DNA of 64,000 bases from Elmis aenea (taxonomy: Eukaryota > Arthropoda > Insecta > Coleoptera > Elmidae). Below are positions 50,103-59,844 of this stretch, piece after piece. The position numbers and the translations under genes are program-made. The DNA is taken from NCBI GenBank assembly GCA_947652605.1, contig OX393579.1, positions 47,374,970 through 47,438,969 of the forward strand, given 5' to 3'. The notes below the pieces were generated by a model. That model saw only the letters and a list, made by a program, of their open reading frames with translations. It was not told where the DNA came from and did not search any database. Position 1 is the first letter of the stretch. Every line of letters begins with the position of its first letter.

Positions 50103-51704
50103 CAGGGTGATTAATTGGGACAGTACATTAGAAATATATGGAGAATGAAAAAGGGTAATGATCTGAAATTTTGGTTATTGCCATAATAGCGTATGATCTG
50201 TTTAATGAAAATATTTTCAAGATGGCGGCACTTCCGGAAAAACCTTAAGTTGACATTTCAAATACAATGGTAGATTTTTTAATGCATTTTTGGACAAGAC
50301 GTTATTTTAGAGGGACTTAGCATTCGTTCAGTCGTTTTTTAGATTTTTGTTTTTTTTTTACATTTTTTAATTTACATCGTGATATTTAATATTATCTACC
50401 GACGCCATTATTGAAAGGGAAAACGCTCAAATTGAGACTATGCATAAGAGAAACCTTGAATAGGTAATTCAACTTTTGCAAAATACATTACTTAAAGGGT
50501 GGCCAAAACCAAATATTCTTTTAATGCAACTTTGGACCACTAAATCGTTTTTTTCTTTCAAATGCAACGCCCAACTTTTTCTAATGCAAAATTATATTCT
50601 GCATCAATCTGTATTAGCATTTTCTATACCAGGGGTGGCGAACTTTTTTATGCCCGCGTGCCAATTTTTCAAAATTTTCACATTTTGAAATGCTGGCGTG
50701 GCCAGGTAACTTTTGCGATGAATGAATAAAAAAAACATTACTGATTGGGAGGAGATGAAGAGTAAATATTAAAATATTTGTATAAATTAATATTTTTTAT
50801 TGACTACCAATAGAAATTTGTTATTAAACAACAACTAAAGTTACATAACTAAATTTTAAAAGAAATATTAAATATTTTACCAATAGAAAGATATAATTAG
50901 ACAAAAATAACAATTGCACTTGTGTTTACTTTTCAAACAACTTGAATTAAGTAGGTACCTACAATAAGAATTATTTTAATGCCATTTTTGTTGTTGAATG
51001 CTTTTTGTTAAGTTTCTTGAATCAGGTTGGTATTTCGTTACTTTTAATAAAATGCTTGCTGAACTATTTTTATCAAATTCATTTGTGAAAACATTGACTC
51101 ACATGCAAATGTGGAAGAAAATATAGTTAATGTTAAAATAGCCGACGCTAATTTCTTTAAAGATTTGAACTCTTCTAAAATTGTTTGCCACAGCTGTAGT
51201 TTAATCTTCAGTCAATTGAATACGATTTATTTCAATTTGACGGGACGATTTTTTTATAAAAAAATTTAAATTTTGAAAATAATTGAAGGCATGAGAATTA
51301 ATATCTCGTGTAAATACTTGTAATTTTGTTTGAAATTCGCATAGTTTCGAAACGAAATGCATGTATTTGATTTGAATAAATATAATTTAGTGTTAATAAT
51401 TCATTATTAAAAAATAGTATCTACCTATTAATTTTTCAAAAATGTTAGAAAACAACTATTTCTCCCGCGTGCCAATAAAATGTTTCTACTTGTCAGCTGT
51501 GGCACGCGTGCCATAGGTTTGGCACCCCTGTCCTATACCTATCTGCAATACTTTTTTAGTTACTAAGGATTTTTGATTTAGTTAAGAGAAAATTGTAACA
51601 TTTTTAAATAGCAAGTCTTGGAAATGACCACAAATGACAATATTAATAACTGTCAACTTCTTCACATACATATTTCTAACACGCGATCCCAATCAATCAC
51701 CCTG
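50103..51704. mobile_element. Mariner-type element split by a hAT element
   Basis: CAGGGTGATTAATTGGGACA at 50103 after TA is mirrored by ATCCCAATCAATCACCCTG ending at 51704 before TA. The interior matches 24656-25280. A hAT element (50630-51530) splits it. Excluding that insertion the element is about 700 bp and has no transposase. Confidence 0.85.
50630..51530. mobile_element. hAT-type element, 901 bp, nested
   Basis: CAGGGGTGGCGAAC at 50630 and GTTTGGCACCCCTG ending at 51530 are the inverted ends; GCGTGCCAATTTTTC at 50657 is echoed by the GCGTGCCAATAAAATG and GGCACGCGTGCC phrases near 51468 and 51500. The 8-bp flanks TTCTATAC and TCCTATAC differ by one base. A degraded coding region may lie between but I cannot identify one. 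The parallel unfilled site at 25143-25160 confirms the insertion boundaries. Confidence 0.9.
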
Positions 51705-54439
51705 TATAAATAACAATGAAGTACAATGAAAATAACTGATACAAGGTGGAGAGTCATAATTAGGTGTAGCAGATTTGGTTATGTTCTTTGGGCTTTTAGT
51801 GTGAAAAAAAAATTAGTCTTTGTGGTTATTTAAATGATGTAATAAAAATCCTTTGAACAAAATATAGTTGGTAAATCAATTACTTTAGTAATATAACGGT
51901 TTATTAAATAATAAAACAAACTCATTTATCAAAGGCTTCTGGACCCGCTACCAGATTTACTTTACATTAGAGACAAATTATTCAAAAAGTTTTGTAAATT
52001 GTTATGATTACGCCGTTTTTAATTAGCCAAATCGCATTATCCGTGGTGTTGAAAGTTATCCCGCCGCCTCCTCTTTTAAAGTGATTAAAGTATTTAGCAA
52101 GTTTAGGGGGATTTAAATACAGCAGCATATTTAAAATTCAGCATGCGGTGTATAACCTGATACCGTGAAAACTCTGGGCACCAACTTGTTTTTCTGTTAT
52201 CGACACATAAACAGCGATGAGACACACAACTCACGTCCCAAACTTAGCAAGTTTCGCTTTTCATGTTCATAAATCAAGTGCTGTCAAGCTGACACATACT
52301 GACACTTGGTTTTAAGCATATTCCGAACCGCAGTAGGGCCATTAGCATCGGGAAACCGTGAAAAACATTTTCACGGACGTAGTTATTCCAGGAATGCTAC
52401 AAACGAACTGTTAATGAAGATTGCTGTCCTAACTGCGTGCTGCAAAAAAAGAATTAACGTTGCTAAATGGGACATTACATAAATAAATTTGTTACACACT
52501 TCGTAGTTGAATTGTTATAATTCTGTACAGTAATCAGGAGCCTAAAATATGTTCTGTTTGTCCAGTAAATGTAAGGGTAATTGAGTTAAGAAAAAAAGAG
52601 TAAAAGGATTAAGATTTCATTTTAAATATGCTTGAAGTAATTCTCTCCAGCAATAATACACTCCTTGAATGCTTCCAGCCAATCTTCTATAGGAATACTT
52701 GCAAAATAATCGAGAACGGAATTATTAATCTCCTCCTCAGATAACAACTTTCTCGTCTCCAAATTTCTTTCAAGTCCATAACATATCCTGTCCTGAATTA
52801 CTCTTCTTCAGGCAAAAACTTAACAACTAAAGCTGCTACTTTTCATAATTTTGAAAAGTAATTGGTGCCCAAATTTTTTAGCAGGATTTGAAGTGTAATG
52901 GCAAATCCTACACGCTCTATTGCTTGGCTCAGGATGAAATCTCAACTTGATGTTCTAGTAGCGAATAAGTAGCTTTATAGTAATTTTAAGTAGTAATATA
53001 ACAAGTGCATTGAAAATTATCAATAATTTTTGGTAAATATGCCCGAATGCAAGTTGAGCTAAAAAAAAAAGTGCACGTGATTTTTTCTGATTTAACTTGC
53101 ATGAGTGAAGATTTGTCAAAAATTATAGATTATTTGCAATGCGCGAGTTATATTTTGTCAGAAAATTTCTTTCACCTAACCTACCTGTCAAATTAAATGT
53201 ATGTTATGTCAAATTTTACAAGTACTGTCAGATTGGTGCGCCAGGGGTTTGGTTTAATATTTATAAAAATAACGCTACTGGTCGCCGAAATTCGTCAAAA
53301 AATTATCAAAACCAAAATATTTAATGCCCTCTGCAAATTTCGCTAATTAAATAGTTACAGATTATTATATGCGACAATTACAATAGCTTGCACATCTCCC
53401 GCTGCCTGAATAAAAATATACTTATAGCAGATATTATGTTGTACGTTATATTCTTGCCGACTTCGTAATGCATATTATTGCTTCGAAGAAGCTGCAAAAC
53501 CTGCTTTGATGATAAAATGGTTGGTTATGAATCTGATTAGCATGAATCTGCAATGATTATCAATTTTCTTAAAAGTTTAGATTCTTATTTGACTGATATT
53601 TTAGGATGTTTGATGTTTTGTTTGGGTTTTTAAGAGATCATTAAATATATCTCCTCAAATACATTCAAAATAAGTTAAATTTATGTTGTTAAGTATCTTT
53701 TTTGTATTAGTTATTATTATAATACGATATAAACCAAATACTTTGCGCTAGAATTTATTCATTTTTCTTTGCGCTAGACGGAGGGTCATAATAAAGAACT
53801 AAAAGATTTGGTATTTAGTTTACTTTAAATCAAAAAATCTACAAGTCGGAAGCTAGGTAAAAAACTCAAACACTATGTTTTTTAGACTAACATGTATAGT
53901 TATAGCATTATTTCTCCTTAATTGGTATAATTAGTTATCAAATATCTTCAAATAATCGGATTACTGCGATCGTTCAAACGGCGAATCCAATCAAACACTC
54001 GAGAATCTCGGCTGTCTCAGACTGTGCGATTCCGCTCGCTCTGAAAAGGCACAAATAAATCCAGGTGCTTATCCGGCTTTTGTATGATTTCTTTTGTTAT
54101 ACGGAGGAGCAAAGTGTAATATAAATGGCACAGAGCGATTCTGAAAACGGTCGAACGAAATCCTCAAGTCGTTATGTTTATGACCTTGCTTATGATAGTA
54201 ACTTTGTGTTCGCACCTAGTTATCGATGATTGTGATAAAGTTGTATTTTTTCTGAGTAGAGAGATTTTTATATTCGTGATACTTTAGCATATTAGAATGA
54301 AAATTGGAGTATTTTTTGTTTGAATTATTTATCTGAATATTTTGAAAAACGTATTTCCAACAAAAATAACAACTATATCGAAGAAATTAGGAACATTATT
54401 GCAGAATTTCTTAAATGCTTACAAATTTTAAAAAAAGTT
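51705..54439. other. Mostly noncoding; possible degraded transposase at about 52630-52800
   Basis: On the minus strand at about 52800-52630 a frame reads RNLETRKLLSEEEINNSVLD, then YFASIPIEDWLEAFKECI and AGENYFK. This vaguely resembles a mariner C-terminus (S-x-E-E-V, Y-F, K-C-I, G-x-Y-F), but the length does not fit and the upstream part is unclear. Otherwise AT-rich. Confidence 0.3.
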
Positions 54440-54690
54440 GATAGTGTAGTTTTATACATGATTTTTTCATTTAATACCAAAATGGATTCAGAAAACTTTC
54501 AACTGTTTTTGATATAGCTAAAACTATTATGGTTATAACAGAGAATAAAGATCATAACATCACTTTAGTTGGGCATAGGTTGGAACAAACAAAAAGCTTT
54601 AAATATCTAGAAGTGATCATTGGGAATAATGGAGGGATAGACAAGGAAATAAGCGAAAGGACATGAAATGTGGGAAGAATATTAAACAGT
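54440..54690 (+). pseudogene. LINE reverse transcriptase fragment, left of piggyBac copy 2
   Basis: The plus strand reads TIMVITENKDHNITLVGHRL then EQTKSFKYLEVIIGNNGGID and KEISERT, stop, NVGRILNS. This is the connection region of a LINE reverse transcriptase (M-V-I, then L-E-Q-V-x-x-F-K-Y-L-G-x-x-I). The reading continues at 56478 on the other side of the piggyBac element. Confidence 0.8.
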
Positions 54691-54694
54691 TTAA

Positions 54695-56473
54695 CCCATT
54701 AACGCCCAGCGTCCTCTTTTGAGGACAAGCGTATATTTGCTCCAAAACTTTTTTCTTTCTTCGTATATTCTATTACTTTTCATTTAATTCGTTAAATAGA
54801 GTACCAACGATGACAGGTATCTAATCATATTAGATACGCTTAGTTTGAATACTTGTTGAGCAGCACTGGTTCGAACCAGACCGATTTTAAGTAGTCAGAT
54901 ACCGTTCGTTACGTTTTTCTTTTTCGAATCTCAAAACTTTAAGTAAGTGATTATTTTTGTTATAGTTATAATCAAAAACCATACTAAATTATATTAATAC
55001 ACATTTCGCATAGTCTGTTCATATAGTTTTTAAATTATACACCCTCTAATCTCCCTGTCCTCAAATGACTGGGCGTTTGTGACATCTTTTTAAATTAGAG
55101 CTTTATCTTTTGAGGACACTTTTATTGCAGTGTACATGTTTGTGCTAAAATATTTAAATGAGTTATAGTGCTTACATGTATATTTTGATCTTGCATCGTA
55201 CTTTTCATCCCATAGAAAATATGGATAAAATATATTTAAAACTGTCGAAGAAGCATTTGAATATTTTATCTCTGAAGAAATAGAATGTGATATTGTTGCT
55301 ATACCGCCAGAAGTAGATGAACTAACCGACGACCAACTCTATCTAAATATATCCAAGGAAGAAAAAAATTTGCGCTAGCGGAACAATATGGGATAGTAGA
55401 TTTGCAATATGTAACACCTAAAGAAATGCAAAAACAAGCTAGAGGATTCATGGACTATCGATTCGATAAAAAAAATGAAATTCTAATAATAAGATGGAAT
55501 GATAACAACTCAGTAACACTAGCAACCAATTTTGATAAAGTAAAGCCAACGGTGAAAGTCCAGCGTTGGAGTCGCGAACAAAAAACAACTCTAAACTTTC
55601 AGCAGCCTGCAGCCATTCAAGCTTACAACAAATTCATGGGAGGTGTGGATCACCATAACTGGCTATTAGAAAAACATACCATTGCTATTAAAGGTAAAAA
55701 ATTGTATTGGCCTTTGTTCATCCGTTTGATAGGCATGGCTGTTGTGAATGGTTTTGTGTTGTACAAACTAGTTCACTGCAGTAACTCAATATCCATCAAG
55801 GATTTTTGAAGACAAATAGCTGTGACATATTTGAAAAAAGGACATAGAGCACGGTTGGCACGTGGTCGAGCTATGTCCTTACCAGTTACTTCTGCAGCTA
55901 AGGTTCCAAAAGATGTAAGATATGATACTATGAATCATATTATAGAAAAAAGGAGCAATCAAAGACGTTGCCAGATGAAAAACTGCAAACGAAAGCCAAG
56001 GATCTTTTGTGGAAAATGCAATGTATCTTTATGCATTACATGTTTTCCGAAATATCACTTAAGAAAGAGTTAAAATATTTCATTCATAAGTAAATTAATA
56101 TTTCAGTTTTAGTTTCGTTTGTAATAATATTTCATGTTTATTTGTATTGAAAGCCAATAAATTGAGTTATGTATCATTAAATATTTTATTTACTATTGTT
56201 TATTACATCATTGTCAGTAGATATAAACACTTACTGGGACAGTGAACTCTCGAAAGCTCAATGTTGTTATATTAATTTGTTATACATCGTTATCGGCTAC
56301 CGCAAGTACTCTCAAACGCCCAGCGTCCTCATATGAGGACGGCCCATATCTCCGTAACTATTATTCTGATATTTTTTTTTAAATTTTAATATGCTCATAT
56401 AGGTATATAATAGAAGTAAGTTACTAAAATATCTTTAAAAAAAAAAAAAAAAAATTATGTGGGCCGTAATGGG
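54695..56473 (+). mobile_element. Internally deleted piggyBac element, copy 2, complete ends
   Basis: TTAA at 54691-54694 and 56474-56477. The left end CCCATTAACGCCCAGCGTCC and right end GGGCCGTAATGGG are imperfect inverted repeats. Palindromes GTCCTCTTTTGAGGAC (54710) and CGTCCTCATATGAGGACG (56324), each preceded or followed by AACGCCCAG, lie just inside. At 1,779 bp it is much shorter than an intact piggyBac because the middle of the transposase is deleted. It splits a LINE. Confidence 0.95.
55221..56073 (+). pseudogene. piggyBac transposase remnant, middle deleted, copy 2
   Basis: The N-terminus starts at ATG 55221 and shifts frame within the first codons; SEEIECDIVAIPPEVDELTD follows. 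The C-terminal half (from 55424) has TPKEMQKQARGFMDYRFDKK, IIRWNDNNSVTLATNFD, KVQRWSREQKTT, YNKFMGGVDHHNWLLEKHTI (catalytic Asp in GVD) and LYWPLFIRLIGMAVVNGF. A TGA at 55807-55809 replaces an Arg codon compared with copy 1. The tail RCQMKNCKRKPRIFCGKCNV and SLCITCFPKYH is an intact cysteine-rich zinc domain. The junction between the N- and C-terminal parts is the same as in copy 1. Confidence 0.85.
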
Positions 56474-56477
56474 TTAA

Positions 56478-56965
56478 GAACAACAGTTTTTGGAAAGACA
56501 GAAGTCCCAAAACGAACAAAAGTGGAAGTGGTAAAAAGGTAGTAGCCCCAGCACTGTTAAACGAAGTGAAATGTGGACACTCACAAAAAAAATAGTAGCC
56601 GTGTTAATACAGCTAAAATAAGATTAGAGATCAATTAAAAATAAAATCAGTTAAAACAAAAATACAAGAAAGACAGCTATGATGGTTGGATCACTTTTAT
56701 AGGATGAAAGAAGATATGTTAACCAGAAAAGCCCATAAAAAAAGATCACAGGGATAAACAAAGGAGGTAGACCGAGTAAAACCTGGCAAGGCGAAGTTCA
56801 AAAAGCAAAAACAGATATAAATATCAAATGGGAAGACATAAAAAAGCTAGCACACGACAGAAAAACTTGAAAAAAAGTCAGCACAAGACAGAAAAACGTG
56901 GAAGAAAGTCAGCAAAAAAAAAAACAACCGTCCTACAACTGTAAAAGAACTTATGACTAAATAAT
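56478..56965 (+). pseudogene. LINE fragment, right of piggyBac copy 2
   Basis: Continues the LINE of 54440-54690: FGKTEVPKRTKVEVVKKV, VAPALLNEVKCGH (family pattern P-x-L-L-Y-G-S-E-T-W), then KEDMLTRKAHKKRSQG, GGRPSKTWQGEVQKAK and KKLAHDRKT, ending with ATGACTAAATAATAA at about 56950. The same 3' terminus as the fragments at 17041 and 48751 confirms the family. Confidence 0.8.
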
Positions 56966-57830
56966 AAAAATATTTTTTTCAAAGCAAGGCATTCAAATAC
57001 CAATTCTAGTATATATTTAGATTTGAATCATTGAATCTGCAAAAATGTGCTGAAAATATATTCGTTTGCTTCAACATTTTTGAGCGAATATGCACTTTTA
57101 CAAAAAAACATTATAAAATAAAAACACAGAACTTCTTTAGCAGGTAAACATTTGGAATCGTGCTTAAGAAATGGTCTTAGTAGGTAACTACATACATTCC
57201 AAATAACACAAAAATTGTAGACGCGTTGCAGTGTAGAACAACTAATACAAATTTCGTAGCACCACGAACTTCAAAATGAAATCTCTGCATTTTTATGTGT
57301 TAGTTTTCGCAATAAAAAGAAAATAATTTTATGCAAGTTTTTTCATTAAAAAAACTTTATCACTAATAGCAAAAAAGGAAAGTTTGGAGCCTTTTTTTAA
57401 TATATATTGCCATTAAATAATTTTCTCATTACCTATATATTTTTTTTGGTGTATTTAAATTTAAAACTTATGTGGTTTACATAATAATTCATGTTTCGAA
57501 ATTTATAAAAACATGAGAAGTATCAAAGTTTAAATATTGCACCCATTCTTTTTCATTAATTTATAATTTTCATAGCAAAATTTTCTTTCGCCTCAATATT
57601 TGAAAAAATAGATCACCCAGGAATTTTTATTGACAAAATAGATTTTGTATAAAAATTAGTTGTCAGCCCTGCTCTATATAATCTGTAGAAAGCGGCAACA
57701 AATCAATTACACAGACATACAAACTAGCAAGAACATGCAGCAAGTCAATCTAATTTAAAGACAGTTTCATTAAACATGACATCTTAGTAGTGTGTATTTG
57801 TCTTTTCAACAGCAGTTTAGGGTGTCCCAA
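56966..57830. other. AT-rich, nothing recognised
   Basis: No supported gene or repeat. Confidence 0.4.
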
Positions 57831-57859
57831 AAGTGACTATCAACTTTGTTGAATTTTAT

Positions 57860-58042
57860 GTAACCGTGGAGGGATTTAGTCGTGATTTTCTTGAACCGTG
57901 GAGGGATTTAGGCGCAATAATTTGTTCAAGATCTGCGATGAGAGTTAGGCGGGGCGTGACGTAGTGCTTTGTGTGTGTGTGTGTGTGTGTCGTGGGGCTG
58001 GTCGGGGCGTGCGTGTGGGGCGGGGGCGGGGGCGGGGGTTGG
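57860..58042. repeat. Direct 17-bp repeat, (GT)n and G-rich run
   Basis: ACCGTGGAGGGATTTAG occurs twice (about 57864 and 57896). A (GT)n tract follows at about 57970-57990, then a G-rich stretch ending in three GGGGGC units (58018-58036). This marks a sharp composition change at the left edge of the virus-like region. Confidence 0.7.
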
Positions 58043-58084
58043 ATTAAAACGAAAATTTATGAAATTGCTTTGAAATTATAGCAA

Positions 58085-58384
58085 ATATAGTATACGTATG
58101 TAATGGCAATAGTTAAATTGTTAGTTACAAAGAGAAATATTACAATAATTTATTTCGCCGGTCTACTTCTACTATACGTGGACTGATATTAGAGTCTAGA
58201 GTGTTTCAAAACGGCTATAAATGTCGACTCCAGTCGACATTGATGTATGTTTTGAATCACGCCTTTGAACTGTAATATTAGTCGACGTCTATTAGAAGTA
58301 GACAGTTGAAGTAAATTATTGTAATATGGTTCTTTGTTAAACTAACAATTTAGCGATTGCCATTTCATGCGCGAACTATATTTT
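58085..58384. repeat. Imperfect 300-bp palindrome (hairpin) at the edge of the virus-like region
   Basis: The centre lies between 58230 and 58231 (ATGTCGACTCCAGTCGACAT). Outward, TAATATTAGTCGACG at 58273 pairs with CGTGGACTGATATTA at 58177, AGAAGTAGAC with GTCTACTTCT, AATTATTGTAATAT with ATATTACAATAATT, and TTGTTAGTTACAAAG with CTTTGTTAAACTAACAA; ATGGCAAT pairs with ATTGCCAT at the outer parts. The arms are about 150 bp with some mismatches. Location next to a cluster of viral genes suggests a terminal structure, but that is an inference. Confidence 0.85.
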
Positions 58385-58556
58385 GAAAGAGCTAAAAATT
58401 CAAAAAATGTTTTATTTAGAAAAAAGATTATACAAAAAATGTTATTAATACATTTATAAAACTTATAAACTAAGTGCATGCTATAAAACGTATAAAATTA
58501 AAGTTCATGGATCCAGTCGTTGTTGTTGAGCATAGGCGGCGGCGGTGAACGTCGTA

Positions 58557-58820
58557 ATGATGATGAAGGTTGAACAGTTTTTGGAAGCGTACGGAGATTT
58601 AATTTTAGAACGGCACAAAGTTGTATTTCTTCGATTTTTGGAACGGGATGCTGATGGAGGCGGCGGCGGAGGCGGTTTACATGGTGAAAATTGTCCGTGG
58701 AGATTGCCGAATGCGGAGGAAGGTCCTGACACGTGTCCCTGCGATTTTCGACGTATAGCTGAAGAAGAAGTAAAAAAATTAATATGTTTTTATTCAAGAA
58801 TGTTTAAATGCAAACGTTAA
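58557..58820 (+). CDS. Small unrecognised protein, 87 aa, in virus-like region
   Basis: The first ATG in this frame is at 58557 (MMMKVEQFLEAYGDLILERH). The protein has an amphipathic N-terminal half, a run of seven Gly in the middle, and a C-terminal part with PDTCPCDFRRIAEEEVKKL and CFYSRMFKCKR. An upstream GTG at 58545 is less likely to be the start. The stop codon overlaps an AATAAA signal (TTAATAAATT), which favours this strand. A minus-strand frame across the same bases (58498-58797) has a hydrophobic start, but it is proline- and basic-rich after that and is probably a shadow. I do not recognise the family. Confidence 0.45.
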   Translation: MMMKVEQFLEAYGDLILERHKVVFLRFLERDADGGGGGGGLHGENCPWRLPNAEEGPDTCPCDFRRIAEEEVKKLICFYSRMFKCKR

Positions 58821-58923
58821 TAAATTGTACTTTGTAAAAATTAAATAAAACAGATTTAAAATGTGTAGCAGCACTGTGTAATATATGAAATAATAAAATG
58901 TATGTAAAACTTACTTTGTTGTT

Positions 58924-59460
58924 TTATTCGAATAATAAGGACTCCATCCCCATCAAATCTTGTTGAGATACGAGATCTGCTGGTTCTACGTATAGTTTTA
59001 ATCTTGCGTCTTCTTCATCGTCGGCGGCGTTGCTTGTAGAAGGAATTGGAGAATCTTCCGCGAACCGTGCATTGAGTTCTGCAATCTCTGCTTTCGCGAA
59101 CCGTGCATTGAGTTCTGCAATCTCTGATTTCGGAATAAGCTTCAACGCACTGCCGCCGCCCTTTTTATTATGATTGACGAGTCCATAATTACCACTAACC
59201 AATTCGGCAATTTGTTTTGCGTTTAATGCGTTATACTTTTCGGGCAGATAGAGTTTGTGCGTTTTGTTGAGTTCCACCATGAGCCTGTCGCCGAATTTTG
59301 TTGTATGCTTCTCTACGCCCGTTATATTATAAGCGAAACGTTTGCTCATTGTAGAAAGGTTCAGCCACGTATTTGACGAACATAACTCGAATGCATCTAT
59401 TAAATTCTTGACGCCTTTTTTCTTGATGCTTGTTTGCTTGACTCGCTTCTTGGACTCCAT
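58924..59460 (-). CDS. Unrecognised 178-aa protein, possibly nucleic-acid binding
   Basis: ATG at 59460 begins MESKKRVKQTSIKKKGVKNL, a very basic leader. The middle has FAYNITGVEKHTTKFGDRLM, then HKLYLPEKYNALNAKQIAEL and GNYGLVNHNKKGG. That alternation of strands (Y-x-I-x-G, then K-T-K-F-G-x-x-x-x-V-E-L, then L-P-x-x-Y) resembles small OB-fold-like proteins that I recall beside polB-type genes in arthropod genomes; this is a weak memory, not a search. A 12-residue tandem duplication (EIAELNARFAK/E) follows, and the tail is acidic. The stop codon overlaps AATAAA on the minus strand (GAATAAAAC). The reading frame is intact. Confidence 0.6.
   Translation of the reverse strand: MESKKRVKQTSIKKKGVKNLIDAFELCSSNTWLNLSTMSKRFAYNITGVEKHTTKFGDRLMVELNKTHKLYLPEKYNALNAKQIAELVSGNYGLVNHNKKGGGSALKLIPKSEIAELNARFAKAEIAELNARFAEDSPIPSTSNAADDEEDARLKLYVEPADLVSQQDLMGMESLLFE
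59062..59133 (-). repeat. 36-bp tandem duplication inside the 178-aa ORF
   Basis: Two adjacent copies of a 36-bp unit encode EIAELNARFAK-A and EIAELNARFAE-D. They are nearly identical at the DNA level, so the duplication is recent relative to the rest of the gene. It keeps the frame. Confidence 0.85.
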
Positions 59461-59844
59461 CTCGAAGCTTGTAATTCACTAAACGCGAACTGATGAACTG
59501 AACTTAAATTCGCTCCGTTAAATATGATTTTTAGTTCCCCGCCCTACTCTAAAGAAATTTCTGACGTCGTCAGATGCTGTAAAATAATTGTAACGTTGAA
59601 ATGTGTCCACCGCCCCGCCTCACACCCTGGCGGATCCATGAACAACGCGTGTTGATAAGAGGCTCCTATTTGAAAGTCCATCAACCCGGAAAGAATAGAT
59701 GCTATATTTCCGAATAAAATTGAGGCGAAATAGTTTAAATTTAAGTGTAATATTTCGAGTAAAATATGCTTACAATAATTTGAATTTGACTGCATGAATT
59801 TAATTTATAATGCAGAACAAATTTGCCGTATATGAAATATGCTT

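Noticed and set aside
52630..52800. Possible mariner C-terminus on the minus strand
   Set aside because: Some residues fit, but spacing does not; mentioned only with low confidence.
58498..58797. Minus-strand ORF with a hydrophobic N-terminus like a signal peptide
   Set aside because: Antisense to the 87-aa ORF, proline- and basic-rich after the start, and lacking a nearby polyadenylation signal of its own; probably a shadow.
59544..59795. Minus-strand 83-aa ORF in the virus-like region
   Set aside because: Starts with ATG and fills the gap between two genes, but it has no recognisable feature and could be promoter sequence; kept only as a possibility.
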